A DNA stretch of 64,000 nucleotides, taken from positions 1 through 64,000 of the forward strand of contig JAFQUB010000009.1 of NCBI GenBank assembly GCA_017408735.1, given 5' to 3'. Position 1 is the first letter of the stretch. Each line of letters opens with the position of its first letter. Shown here piece by piece: positions 41,806-50,637 of this stretch. The position numbers were made by a program, and so were the translations under genes. Source of the stretch: Lachnospiraceae bacterium. GTDB taxonomy: Bacteria; Bacillota; Clostridia; Lachnospirales; Lachnospiraceae. The notes beneath the pieces were generated by a model. The model had not been told where the DNA came from. It saw nothing but the letters and a program-made list of their open reading frames with translations, and ran no database searches.

Positions 41806-43503
41806 CTATTCCTCAACCTTAACCAAACAATCCTTCCTAAAGAACGCCACTCCATACTTGACCACACTTTCATACCCATCATCATTCAATTCTTTCACAT
41901 ACTGTCGGTCTTTTATCTGGTTTAATGCCTCCTCTGCTTTTGTTTCCAGTTGGCTTATTTTGTCAGCCACCTTAAATTCAATTACAAAGGCAGTTTTTCT
42001 CCTTGTGGCAGGTTTTATGAACAAATCACTTCTGCCATTTCCACCTTCCCGATTAGACTTTACCATGTAACCTTTCATCCCGGAAAGTACTCCTGTCAGA
42101 AAGCCATGATAAAAGTTTTCATAGGCATCATTAAAACTGATGGTTTCTAAAAGCAGTTCATTTAACTGTTCTTCGAAAGCTTCCACATCCTTATTTACAA
42201 AAGAAGTAAACAACTCTGTCCTGTCTTTTTCCTCTATTTTCTCCTTGAACCAACCCAGAATTTTATTTCTGAAAATATACTTCACCTCGCGGTTAGGTAT
42301 GGCCAACTTCATATACAAGGTATCACTTTTCTCGTCCATATGTTCATCCACCTTACGGAAATAACCTGTAAAAAACATAAAATTCCACAAATTATCCATC
42401 GTCTTGTACACTTCATCATATGTGATATCTTCATGAATAGGTTTCTCTACTGTTTTCCCTTCAATCAGCGCTTCCAGCTCCTGCTTTGTTTCCATATCTG
42501 CCCGCTCAATCAAAGTTCTTACAACACTGTTGGAACTGGTATTGGCCCAGTATGACATCGGGAATTTATTATGATTTTCCATCAAATCATCTGCATACTG
42601 AATCACGCTCCACGGATTATACACATTAGCATCTCCAAACAAATATCCGTTGTACCAGTCCTTAAATGTATCAAACTTATCCTGTAGGTCATAATCTTCA
42701 CAAAGCTGTTCTACTTCCGAATCAAGAAAGCCGAAATATTCATCATATTTTTCATTCAAAATAGATATTATTTTCAGATTATTCAATCCGGTAAAAATAC
42801 TCTCCTTTGATATTCTTAAACATCCCGTAATAACCGAAAATTCCAGACTACTGTTTGTCTTTAAAGCAGACTCAAGCAAAGAACGGATAAAATCTGTCAT
42901 CTGCTGATAGTATTTTCCAAAGAATGCACTCTCTAACGGCACATCATATTCGTCAATCAGGATGATTGCCTTTTTCCCATAATAACGCTCCAAACATTGA
43001 GATAGAAACTTCAAGGAATCATTGTATGCATTTCTATCTGCCTGTTCACGCATAATCTCAAAATATTTTTCTCTTTGTTCTACAAGACGTTCATCTTCCA
43101 AAATGAACATATGTCTGGAATATTCATCCGCAATCTGACGTTTTAACATATCATATGCCATATCAAAATTCGGTTGTTTTGCCGATTTCAAAGACAAATT
43201 AATTACAGGGTACTGCCCCATATGAGTAAGATATTCTTCCCCTGCTTCCATTATCTTCATACCTTCAAACAAATAACTGTTGTCAATCTTTGTTCCATCT
43301 GATTTTCTTGCATCTTCAAAAAAATATTGAATCATACTCATATTTAAAGTTTTTCCAAATCGCCTTGGGCGTGTAAAAAGATTTACACATACTTTTTTGT
43401 CTAATAAATCCCTGATAAGCAATGTTTTGTCTATAAAGTAATAGCCCTTGGTGACCAATTTTTCAAAATTATCAATTCCAATCGGCAATGGTTTATATTT
43501 CAT
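41806..43503 (-). CDS. AAA-ATPase_like/PD-(D/E)XK-type protein
   Basis: A 565-residue member of a large family in gut Firmicutes and Bacteroidetes. The N-terminal AAA-ATPase-like domain starts L-P-I-G-I-D-N-F and has the Y-F-I-D-K-T motif and R-P-R-R-F-G-K-T-L-N as a P-loop-like element. The Walker B-like segment is I-I-L-I-D-E-Y-D-V-P. The C-terminal DUF1703-type nuclease-like domain has R-S-D-L and F-V-I-E-F-K-V-A, the expected D and E-x-K positions. Function is unknown; mobile or defence roles have been suggested for relatives. It starts 15 bases after the asnS stop, so it is in the asnS operon. Confidence 0.85.
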   Translation of the reverse strand: MKYKPLPIGIDNFEKLVTKGYYFIDKTLLIRDLLDKKVCVNLFTRPRRFGKTLNMSMIQYFFEDARKSDGTKIDNSYLFEGMKIMEAGEEYLTHMGQYPVINLSLKSAKQPNFDMAYDMLKRQIADEYSRHMFILEDERLVEQREKYFEIMREQADRNAYNDSLKFLSQCLERYYGKKAIILIDEYDVPLESAFFGKYYQQMTDFIRSLLESALKTNSSLEFSVITGCLRISKESIFTGLNNLKIISILNEKYDEYFGFLDSEVEQLCEDYDLQDKFDTFKDWYNGYLFGDANVYNPWSVIQYADDLMENHNKFPMSYWANTSSNSVVRTLIERADMETKQELEALIEGKTVEKPIHEDITYDEVYKTMDNLWNFMFFTGYFRKVDEHMDEKSDTLYMKLAIPNREVKYIFRNKILGWFKEKIEEKDRTELFTSFVNKDVEAFEEQLNELLLETISFNDAYENFYHGFLTGVLSGMKGYMVKSNREGGNGRSDLFIKPATRRKTAFVIEFKVADKISQLETKAEEALNQIKDRQYVKELNDDGYESVVKYGVAFFRKDCLVKVEE

Positions 43504-43518
43504 ACCCTCACCTCCATC

Positions 43519-44904
43519 CTACAACTCACAATTATTCACTGTTCTCGGGAACGGTATCACATCCCTGATATTTCCCATTCCGGTCAAATACATCACCATA
43601 CGTTCAAATCCAAGCCCGAAGCCTGCGTGTCTTACGCTTCCATATCTTCTTAAATCCAGATAAAATTCATAATCTTCCTTTTTCAGTCCTGCTTCTTCCA
43701 TACGGGCAAGCAGTTTTTCATAATCATCTTCTCTCTGGCTGCCGCCGATGATTTCACCAATACCAGGGACCAGACAGTCTACCGCTGCCACAGTTTTGCC
43801 ATCTTCGTTCAATTTCATGTAAAATGCCTTGATTTCTTTTGGATAATCTGTAACAAAGACAGGTGCCTTGTAAATTTCTTCAGTCAGGAAACGCTCATGC
43901 TCTGTCTGCAAATCACAGCCCCAGCTTACCTTATATTCAAACTTATCATTGTATTTTTCCAAAAGTTTCACTGCTTCTGTGTAGGTCACTCTGGCAAAGT
44001 CGGAATTTAATACACAATTTAAACGTTCCAGCAGACCTTTATCCACAAATTGGTTGAAAAATGCCATTTCTTCCGGTGCATGTTCCATCACATAAGAAAT
44101 CACATATTTCATCATGGATTCTGCCAGTTCCATATCATCCTCCAAATCTGCAAACGCAATTTCCGGTTCAATCATCCAGAACTCTGCTGCATGACGGGTG
44201 GTGTTGGAATTTTCCGCACGGAATGTGGGACCAAAGGTGTAAATATTTCGAAAGGCACAGGCGAAGGTTTCCCCGTTTAATTGACCGCTTACGGTTAAAT
44301 TAGTTTCTTTACCGAAAAAGTCTTTGCTGTAGTCCACTGCACCGCTGTCGTCCATTGGAATGTTTACAGGGTCTAATGTGGTAACACGAAACATCTCTCC
44401 TGCCCCCTCACAGTCACTTCCGGTAATAATCGGAGTGTGTACATACACAAAATCTCTCTCCTGAAAAAATTTGTGAATGGCATAAGCACAAAGAGAACGC
44501 ACTCGGAACACAGCCTGAAAAGTATTAGTTCTTGGACGCAGATGGGAAATAGTTCTTAAATACTCAAAAGAGTGTTTCTTTTTCTGCAAAGGATAATCCG
44601 GTGTGGATTCTCCCTCTATCTCAATTGTAGTTGCCTGAATCTCAAATGGCTGTTTTGCCTCCGGTGTTGCCACCAATTTACCGGTAATGAGCAACGCTGC
44701 TCCCACATTTAATTTGCTGATTTTTGCAAAGTTCTCTAATTTATCATCATATACAATCTGCAGCGGTTCAAAAAAAGTTCCGTCGCTTACCATTATAAAC
44801 CCAAAATTCTTGGATGAACGCACACTGCGCACCCATCCACACACGTTCACTGTGGTATCTATATATGTTTCCTGTTCTTTGTACAATTCTCTAATACTAA
44901 GCAT
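43519..44904 (-). CDS. asnS: asparaginyl-tRNA synthetase
   Basis: A class II synthetase of 461 residues. The OB-fold anticodon domain is at about 15-105. Motif 2 is [15 protein letters not shown], with the W-M-I-E-P-E-I-A-F segment, and motif 3 is G-F-G-L-G-F-E-R. The N-T-x-R-H-x-A-E-F pattern is the AsnRS form rather than AspRS. It charges tRNA-Asn directly. There is no T-box upstream; the gene follows a pseudouridine synthase by 19 bases and uses AGAGGTAG as its site. Confidence 0.95.
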   Translation of the reverse strand: MLSIRELYKEQETYIDTTVNVCGWVRSVRSSKNFGFIMVSDGTFFEPLQIVYDDKLENFAKISKLNVGAALLITGKLVATPEAKQPFEIQATTIEIEGESTPDYPLQKKKHSFEYLRTISHLRPRTNTFQAVFRVRSLCAYAIHKFFQERDFVYVHTPIITGSDCEGAGEMFRVTTLDPVNIPMDDSGAVDYSKDFFGKETNLTVSGQLNGETFACAFRNIYTFGPTFRAENSNTTRHAAEFWMIEPEIAFADLEDDMELAESMMKYVISYVMEHAPEEMAFFNQFVDKGLLERLNCVLNSDFARVTYTEAVKLLEKYNDKFEYKVSWGCDLQTEHERFLTEEIYKAPVFVTDYPKEIKAFYMKLNEDGKTVAAVDCLVPGIGEIIGGSQREDDYEKLLARMEEAGLKKEDYEFYLDLRRYGSVRHAGFGLGFERMVMYLTGMGNIRDVIPFPRTVNNCEL

Positions 44905-44923
44905 ACTACCTCTGTCCTTCCTG

Positions 44924-45544
44924 TTATTTATATAAAAATTCCAATTCCTCCGGCGTCAGTTTTCGGTAACCACCCCTTGGCAGACTTTCATCCAATTCCA
45001 ACGCACCAATGCGAATACGCTTTAAATAAACCACATAACAGCCCACCGCCTTTAACATTCGCTTTACCTGATGCTTCTTTCCTTCCCGAATGGTAAGATA
45101 CCCGGAAATAATATCCTGATTTCTGGGATTTTTTACAATATTGCTACATTTCTTACCATAGAATAAATCCTCAATATCCTGTAATTTTCCCGGAGCCAAA
45201 ATTTCCAGTTTGGCAGGCTTGGTCTTTTCCGGTTCACTTCTTAAAAATACTCCCTGCTCTAGCTGTTGCCTTTTTTCCTGATTTAATTCACCTACCGCCC
45301 AGAAAAAATATGTTTTTTCCACATGATTATCCGGATGCATCAGGCTGTGATTCCATTTACCATCATTGGTAAGCAATAACAAACCTTCGGTATCTTTATC
45401 TAACCTTCCCACAGGATGCAGTTTTTCCTGCAAATCCTGTTCAAAATAATCCATTACTGTTTTATGTTGTGCATCCTTCCGGGCAGTTATGCAGCCGGAA
45501 GGCTTATGAAACATATAATACAGTTTTTCTTCTGTTCCAGCCAT
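44924..45544 (-). CDS. RsuA/RluB-type pseudouridine synthase
   Basis: A 206-residue pseudouridine synthase that acts on ribosomal RNA. The catalytic Asp lies in [17 protein letters not shown], and K-K-H-Q-V-K-R-M-L appears as the [12 protein letters not shown] segment. It lacks an N-terminal S4 domain, like RluE and some RsuA relatives. ATG 45544 follows AAGGAGGAG; the 32 extra in-frame codons upstream include the promoter. It heads the operon with asnS and the ATPase-like gene. The target uridine cannot be told from sequence. Confidence 0.88.
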   Translation of the reverse strand: MAGTEEKLYYMFHKPSGCITARKDAQHKTVMDYFEQDLQEKLHPVGRLDKDTEGLLLLTNDGKWNHSLMHPDNHVEKTYFFWAVGELNQEKRQQLEQGVFLRSEPEKTKPAKLEILAPGKLQDIEDLFYGKKCSNIVKNPRNQDIISGYLTIREGKKHQVKRMLKAVGCYVVYLKRIRIGALELDESLPRGGYRKLTPEELEFLYK

Positions 45545-45572
45545 GGCTCCTCCTTGTATTTTTACTGCTTCT

Positions 45573-45601
45573 AGTATACCCCAAACCCAAAAAGACGGCA
45601 A
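45573..45601 (-). promoter_or_regulatory. promoter of the pseudouridine synthase-asnS operon
   Basis: TTGCCG, 17 bp, TATACT on the minus strand, about 30 bp upstream of the start codon. Confidence 0.6.
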
Positions 45602-45667
45602 CCATGATTCATCCCTTCTTGCACCCAGCTTGTGAAACAATTATTTCAATTATTAAAATCTGTTTCC

Positions 45668-45696
45668 TTGTATTTTACCAAATTATATACTATAAT
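45668..45696 (+). promoter_or_regulatory. promoter of the 45766-46062 gene
   Basis: TTGTAT, 17 bp and a perfect TATAAT on the plus strand; the expected start lies about 60 bp before the ATG. Confidence 0.65.
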
Positions 45697-45765
45697 AAAA
45701 TTGAGAAATGGTGTTTCAAAGTTACTTCTATTTATGGGGATTTTAAAACAAAGGAGGTTTTTGTT

Positions 45766-46062
45766 ATGAAATATATAAGACATTCTCTTGAAGTAGATGC
45801 CGTTCAATATGAGGTAGGAAAAGGATTGGAAGATGGTTTTCAGCTTTTTAGCAAGGTTCTCACCAATGGTTATATCATTGCAGACGGACTGGTACAAATA
45901 ACCAGAGAAGATGGTTCCATTGTGTGTCCATTTATCAATAACCGCCGCGGAAGCATTTTTATCCGGGAAGGTGATTACATTATCACAGAAGCAGACGGCC
46001 AGCGTCACGTATGCGGTGCTGATAAATTTCATAGTCGTTTTGTTCCGGTGGAGGAATCTTAG
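45766..46062 (+). CDS. small protein resembling phage-borne GDYI-type proteins
   Basis: A 98-residue protein on the plus strand. It begins M-K-Y-I-R-H and ends with R-E-G-D-Y-I-I-T-E, then D-K-F-H-S-R-F-V-P-V. That ending is like the G-D-W-I-I-x-G and F-x-x-x-Y-E-P-V pattern in small conserved phage proteins of unknown function. ATG 45766 follows AAGGAGG by 8 bases and a good promoter. It stands alone between two minus-strand operons and ends in a shared terminator. No prophage genes surround it. Confidence 0.7.
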   Translation: MKYIRHSLEVDAVQYEVGKGLEDGFQLFSKVLTNGYIIADGLVQITREDGSIVCPFINNRRGSIFIREGDYIITEADGQRHVCGADKFHSRFVPVEES

Positions 46063-46097
46063 CAGAAGTTTTTATTTTTCAAACAATCTACATAGCT

Positions 46098-46130
46098 AAA
46101 TGGCAGGTGCAAATTACACACCTGCCATTT
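46098..46130. terminator. bidirectional terminator
   Basis: AAATGGCAGGTG and CACCTGCCATTT form a 12-bp perfect stem with T-rich flanks on both strands, between converging genes. Confidence 0.85.
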
Positions 46131-46154
46131 TCTTATCTTTATTCTTTATATATC

Positions 46155-47363
46155 TTATTTTTCTACTACATTAGCTTCCATGAATTCCATTACCTTATTT
46201 GCAGCAATAGTATCTTTCATGCTCTTGATTACATCTTCTTTTACATAGCCCTGAGATTCAAACTGAGTCCATAAATCTTCTTCGGAAGCAACACCCATTC
46301 CTTCCATATAATCAGCTAAATATTTCTGATATTCTTCATCGGATACGGTAATTCCTTCTTTTTCAGCAATACTGTCTAAAATCAACTGTTCTTTTGCTGC
46401 TGCCTTTGCATTTGTTACAGCTGTTTCCTTAAAGTCATCCACACTTAAACCACTTTCTTCAAGATATGCATCAAAAGTCATGCCATAGCTGGAGGTAACC
46501 ATACTATCTACATAAGTTTTATACTCTAAGATATATTTTTTTACTTCTTCTTCATCATATTTTTTTACTGCACAGTTAGCAAGTACTGCTGACCAGATAT
46601 TGTTTCTCTTTTCACCAATCGCAGCATTATTATTTGATTCTTCCATTGAACTTCTAATATCTGCTTTGTAAGCTTCGATAGATTCAAATTCTGTTTTTTC
46701 TTTTACAAACTCATCCGTAACTTCCGGTTCCTTTGTCTGATAAATTCCGTTAACTGTTACGTCGAATACTACATCTTTTCCGGCATATTCTGTGTTTCCA
46801 AAATCTTCCGGGAAAGTCAAAGCAAGGCTCTTAGTTTCACCTTTCTTCGCACCAACTAAACCTTCTTCAAAGCCTTCGATAAAAGTTCCGCTTCCTAACT
46901 CTAATTTATATCCTTCAGCGCTTCCGCCTTCGAATTCTTCACCATTAATTTTTCCAACATAATTGATATCTGCGATATCTCCATTTTCCAAAGTATCTCT
47001 GTCTGTTACTTCTACTTCTTCGCTAAATGACGCCATATAAGCATCGAACTCAGCTTGTACTTCCTCATCCGTAACAGCTGCTACTTCTACTTTTTCAATT
47101 TCAATACCTTTGTATTCTCCAATGGCAATAGCATCTGTTTCAATCACAGGATTAGCCACTTCCGGTTCTGTATCTGTAGAAAAATCAACATCTGTTGTAT
47201 AAAAAGAATCATCCACACTAGCTGCTGTTGTAGTTTCCGGTGTTTCTTCAGACACTGTGCTTTCTTCTGTTTTGTTTTCAGTTGTATTTTCTTTTGTATC
47301 GCCACATGCTGTTAAGGAAATCATTGTACATGCAAGTAATGCTACGATAATTTTTTTCTTCAT
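46155..47363 (-). CDS. trigger-factor-like lipoprotein (surface peptidyl-prolyl isomerase)
   Basis: A 402-residue protein. It has a lipoprotein signal peptide (L-T-A-C-G, Cys20), then a Thr/Glu-rich spacer to about residue 85. The FKBP-type domain follows, with G-D-I-A-D-I-N-Y-V-G, G-x-x-F-E-G-G and F-P-E-D-F. A helical region like the trigger-factor C-terminal arms completes it. The start of the catalytic half, G-E-Y-K-G-I-E-I-E-K-V-E-V, is nearly the same as in tig of this window. The ribosome-docking domain is missing. I infer a membrane-anchored foldase for exported proteins, comparable in role to PrsA but of a different family. Confidence 0.88.
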   Translation of the reverse strand: MKKKIIVALLACTMISLTACGDTKENTTENKTEESTVSEETPETTTAASVDDSFYTTDVDFSTDTEPEVANPVIETDAIAIGEYKGIEIEKVEVAAVTDEEVQAEFDAYMASFSEEVEVTDRDTLENGDIADINYVGKINGEEFEGGSAEGYKLELGSGTFIEGFEEGLVGAKKGETKSLALTFPEDFGNTEYAGKDVVFDVTVNGIYQTKEPEVTDEFVKEKTEFESIEAYKADIRSSMEESNNNAAIGEKRNNIWSAVLANCAVKKYDEEEVKKYILEYKTYVDSMVTSSYGMTFDAYLEESGLSVDDFKETAVTNAKAAAKEQLILDSIAEKEGITVSDEEYQKYLADYMEGMGVASEEDLWTQFESQGYVKEDVIKSMKDTIAANKVMEFMEANVVEK

Positions 47364-47440
47364 TATTAATTCCTCTCCATCTTTTATAATTTATTACATT
47401 TTTGTAACACTGTCCTAGTATATCACACCGCAGACAAAAA

Positions 47441-47457
47441 AGAAAGCAATTCTTTCT
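47441..47457 (-). terminator. weak terminator after cardiolipin synthase
   Basis: AGAAAG and CTTTCT form a 6-bp stem followed by TTTTTTG on the minus strand. Confidence 0.4.
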
Positions 47458-47471
47458 AAAACACCTTTATC

Positions 47472-48941
47472 TTACAATATCGGCGACAATAATCTGGAAA
47501 ATTGTTCTTTTATCTTAATTACAAGAGAACGGTTATTATACTTGTGTAATGTAATTTTCGTAGATTTTTCGATGTCTTTTATAAATATTTCTTCAAACTG
47601 CTTTGTTACTTTTTCCTCATATATCACAGCATTAACTTCAAAGTTCAGCTGAAAGCTTCGAATATCAAAATTTGCGGTACCATAGCTGCAAACTTTTCCA
47701 TCTACGCAGATACCTTTCGTATGAATAAAACCATTATCATAAGTATAACAGCTGGCACCTGCCTGCAGCATATCCCCAATGTAGGAATACGTTGCCCAGT
47801 ATACAAAGGGATGATCCGGCTTGCAGGGTATCATAATTCTTACATCCACTCCGGAGGCCGCTGCCATTTTCAAAGTATCCATCATGGTTTCATCCGGTAC
47901 AAAATATGGGGTCTGGATATAAATATGATCTGTGGCATGACTGATAAGATATACATAATCATCCCGTATGGTTTTCCACTTAGAATCCGGCCCGCTGGAA
48001 ATAATCTGAATCCCCGTGCTCCCTGTAGGCCGCTTCTGCTGAGTGAAGTATTTATCCTCCAAAAACAGATTATTGCCGGAAGCATAATTCCAATCCAGCA
48101 GGAATCGTATCTGCAGTGCCAGCGCCGCACTTCCAATTATCTTCATGTGGGTATCACGCCAATATCCAAATTTTTCAGCCAGCCCTAAGTATTCCCGTCC
48201 CACATTAAATCCACCTACAAATCCTACTTCACCATCAATCACCACAATTTTTCTATGATTTCTGTAATTAATACGTAAATGGGCTTTCTTTAACACTGCC
48301 GGAAAAAATTCTGCTGTCTGAATTCCATGCCCCCGAAGCATTCTCCACTGTTTTTTACGAATTTCACGACATCCCATGCCATCATACAAAATTCTGACTT
48401 CCACACCTTCTGCTGCTTTACGGATTAATACTTCTTTGATTCGTTCAAACAATTCGTCATCACGGATAATGTAATACTGCATATGAATATATTTTTGAGC
48501 CCGTTCCATTTCCTCAATCAGAGCATCAAATTTTTCATGTCCATCTGTATAAATGGTTACATCGTTATCCTCTGTATATACACCTCCGGAAGTACGCAGA
48601 TTATAATAAGCCAATTCCCGATATCCCTTTGTTTCATAACTTTCTGTCATTTCAATTTCATTTTTTACTTCTTCACTTTGCTTGCGTATTTCAGAATTTA
48701 CTACATCTTCAATTTCCTTAATCCGAAACATACGATCCTTATTCATATTCTGTCCTAAAATCAGATACATAAGAAAACCGATTCCCGGGAGAAAGTAAAG
48801 CACCAAAAGCCATGCCCACACCGCCCGTGGTTCCCTTCTCTCAAAAAATACGATTACTATTGCAAGAATCATATTTACATAAATCATGTTATCCCAAAGC
48901 CAACACCACGCTGTAGCGATAGCATCAAAAACTGCACTCAA
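47472..48941 (-). CDS. cls: cardiolipin synthase
   Basis: A 489-residue phospholipase D-type enzyme that joins phosphatidylglycerol molecules into cardiolipin. Two membrane segments lie at about 15-35 and 40-60 (A-W-L-L-V-L-Y-F-L-P-G-I-G-F). The two HKD motifs are H-R-K-I-V-V-I-D-G and H-T-K-G-I-C-V-D-G, each the expected H-x-K-x4-D. It starts with TTG at 48941, with AAGGAGG 8 bases upstream; no ATG in frame fits. It appears to be transcribed alone. Confidence 0.93.
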   Translation of the reverse strand: MSAVFDAIATAWCWLWDNMIYVNMILAIVIVFFERREPRAVWAWLLVLYFLPGIGFLMYLILGQNMNKDRMFRIKEIEDVVNSEIRKQSEEVKNEIEMTESYETKGYRELAYYNLRTSGGVYTEDNDVTIYTDGHEKFDALIEEMERAQKYIHMQYYIIRDDELFERIKEVLIRKAAEGVEVRILYDGMGCREIRKKQWRMLRGHGIQTAEFFPAVLKKAHLRINYRNHRKIVVIDGEVGFVGGFNVGREYLGLAEKFGYWRDTHMKIIGSAALALQIRFLLDWNYASGNNLFLEDKYFTQQKRPTGSTGIQIISSGPDSKWKTIRDDYVYLISHATDHIYIQTPYFVPDETMMDTLKMAAASGVDVRIMIPCKPDHPFVYWATYSYIGDMLQAGASCYTYDNGFIHTKGICVDGKVCSYGTANFDIRSFQLNFEVNAVIYEEKVTKQFEEIFIKDIEKSTKITLHKYNNRSLVIKIKEQFSRLLSPIL

Positions 48942-49046
48942 ACTTTGCTCCTCCTTAGCCCAGACTTTTACAAAAACATATTACAAATTATACGGTTCCT
49001 TTCTTTCCTTGTCAACGATACCAATTCTAAAACAATTCTAAAATAC

Positions 49047-49075
49047 TTGAACGTTCCATTAAATAATGATACAAT
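49047..49075 (+). promoter_or_regulatory. promoter of the 49118-49627 gene
   Basis: TTGAAC, 17 bp, TACAAT on the plus strand; the start codon lies about 40 bp downstream. Confidence 0.6.
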
Positions 49076-49117
49076 TACTAAGATTGATTTATACTTTAAT
49101 ATTCAGGAGGTTTTGAT

Positions 49118-49627
49118 GTGAACACAGGCACAATTATATTATTAATCATTCTTGCAGTTTTGATTATCTTATTGGTAGCTCTCTACTTTTTTGGAAAGAA
49201 AGCCCAGAAGAAACAGGAAGAACAGCAGAGTCAGTTAGAGGCTGTTGCCCAAACCGTTTCTATGCTGGTTATCGATAAAAAGCGAATGCGTCTTAAAGAT
49301 GCAGGTCTTCCACAGATGGTTATTGACCAGACACCAAAGTTACTTCGTCGTTCCAAACTTCCAATCGTAAAAGCGAAGGTAGGGCCAAAAGTAATGTCCT
49401 TAATCTGTGATGAAAAAATTTTTGATTCTGTTCCGGTAAAAAAAGAAGTAAAAGCTGTTGTCAGTGGAATTTACATAACAAGCGTAAAGGGATTACGCGG
49501 ACCATTAGAACAGCCTGCCAAGAAAAAGGGCTTCCGTCAGAAATTGCAGGACAAAGCAGCAAAAATGCAGGCACAGGTAAAAGAGGAAGAAACAGCTGCA
49601 AAAAACAATAAGAAAAAGAAAAAATAG
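49118..49627 (+). CDS. membrane-anchored basic protein of unknown function
   Basis: A 169-residue protein. One N-terminal membrane segment (about 5-25) is followed by a K/Q/E coiled-coil stretch. A compact central domain lies at about 50-130 with the L-P-I-V-K-A-K-V-G-P-K segment, and the tail ends in a run of lysines. I recognise no family, although similar proteins seem usual in this bacterial group. The start is GTG at 49118, 7 bases after AGGAGG; the overlapping ATG reads straight into a stop. The lysine tail suggests contact with nucleic acid or lipid. Confidence 0.75.
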   Translation: MNTGTIILLIILAVLIILLVALYFFGKKAQKKQEEQQSQLEAVAQTVSMLVIDKKRMRLKDAGLPQMVIDQTPKLLRRSKLPIVKAKVGPKVMSLICDEKIFDSVPVKKEVKAVVSGIYITSVKGLRGPLEQPAKKKGFRQKLQDKAAKMQAQVKEEETAAKNNKKKKK

Positions 49628-49636
49628 GTTAAAAAG

Positions 49637-49662
49637 TGCAGACCATCTCAATCTGGTCTGCA
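49637..49662. terminator. bidirectional terminator
   Basis: TGCAGACC and GGTCTGCA form an 8-bp stem with TTTTTTT on the plus strand and TTTTT on the minus strand, serving both converging genes. Confidence 0.85.
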
Positions 49663-49667
49663 TTTTT

Positions 49668-50120
49668 TTAACTTACTAATTTGAAATCTCCTGATTCTCT
49701 TGGACATATCGACATACTAATATGACAATCTGCCAGAAATTCATAATTTATATCCATTCCATATTTTACATCAATCAGAATTTCTTCTTCTCTCTCATCC
49801 ACATGAATGGAACTGGTATCCAGTCCTATAAGAATGTTACCAAATGGTGTTTTATAGTAGGTAACATTTTTCTTTCCACTCTCAAAAACCATATGTACAT
49901 TACTACTTCCCTTTTTCAGCAACTCAAAACTGTCCTCTTTAAATTTCACAGTACAGTTGGACACACCATCCGCTCCCTCTGTAATTTCATCGTATTTCAG
50001 ATAGTGCTTTCCATTACGATTATAGTATTCTCCATTGGTAATCACCTCAATGGGCTCCTCCGGATTCTGTTCTTCCAAATACTGTAATCCTGAAATTTTA
50101 ATAATAACATCCTTTGTCAT
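49668..50120 (-). CDS. DUF1934 (calycin-like beta-barrel) protein
   Basis: A 150-residue DUF1934 protein: an all-beta chain starting V-I-I-K-I-S-G. It has the G-E-Y-Y-N-R-N-G-K-H-Y-L-K-Y-D-E segment and the Y-Y-K-T-P-F-G motif conserved in the family. These proteins are predicted to form small lipocalin-like barrels; the ligand is unknown. It has an AGGGG site before the ATG and a terminator shared with the plus-strand gene. Confidence 0.85.
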   Translation of the reverse strand: MTKDVIIKISGLQYLEEQNPEEPIEVITNGEYYNRNGKHYLKYDEITEGADGVSNCTVKFKEDSFELLKKGSSNVHMVFESGKKNVTYYKTPFGNILIGLDTSSIHVDEREEEILIDVKYGMDINYEFLADCHISMSICPRESGDFKLVS

Positions 50121-50159
50121 AATTATTTTCCCCTAACTCTCTTTATTTCTATGTATGTC

Positions 50160-50627
50160 TTATGATGCAATCGTATAACACATTGGTGTATAAATAACTC
50201 CATCTTTTGTTATCTCATCTGCGGTGTCTTTAAAACCTAATTTATGATAAAAGCCCAGTGCATAAGGTGAAGCATTTACACTAAACCGATACTCCTTATA
50301 CTGTTCAAAGGAATATCGGAAGGCACTGAATACCAATGCACTTCCTACTCCTATTTTATGGTATTCCTTCTCAACAAACAATAGGGAAAGATGAGATTTA
50401 TTCCTGATTCCTGCAATTCCTACCATTTTCCCATCCACAAAGGCACCAAAAATCAGATACTCACCCAGCAGAAACATTTTTTCTAACAACGGGTCCCTGA
50501 TAAAATTATAAAAACTCTTTACGCCCTCTTCGGTGTAAATATCGCCTTCAAATTCTAAAAATGTCTTCCATGTAATTTCCATTGCCCGTTCAAATTCTGT
50601 TCTCTGTATCTGCCGTACTTCTACCAT
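50160..50627 (-). CDS. GNAT-family N-acetyltransferase
   Basis: A 155-residue GNAT-fold enzyme. Motif A, the acetyl-CoA site, is V-E-K-E-Y-H-K-I-G-V-G-S-A-L (Q/R-x-x-G-x-G/A as H-K-I-G-V-G). Late strands carry the N-A-S-P-Y-A-L-G-F-Y-H-K-L-G-F motif. The acceptor is unknown. It starts 10 bases after the D-lactate dehydrogenase stop, which forms part of its ribosome binding site. Confidence 0.88.
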   Translation of the reverse strand: MVEVRQIQRTEFERAMEITWKTFLEFEGDIYTEEGVKSFYNFIRDPLLEKMFLLGEYLIFGAFVDGKMVGIAGIRNKSHLSLLFVEKEYHKIGVGSALVFSAFRYSFEQYKEYRFSVNASPYALGFYHKLGFKDTADEITKDGVIYTPMCYTIAS

Positions 50628-50637
50628 TTTCTAACTC

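Noticed and set aside
44905-45545. T-box leader for asnS
   Set aside because: asnS starts 19 bases after another gene, and the operon leader is only about 30 bases long.
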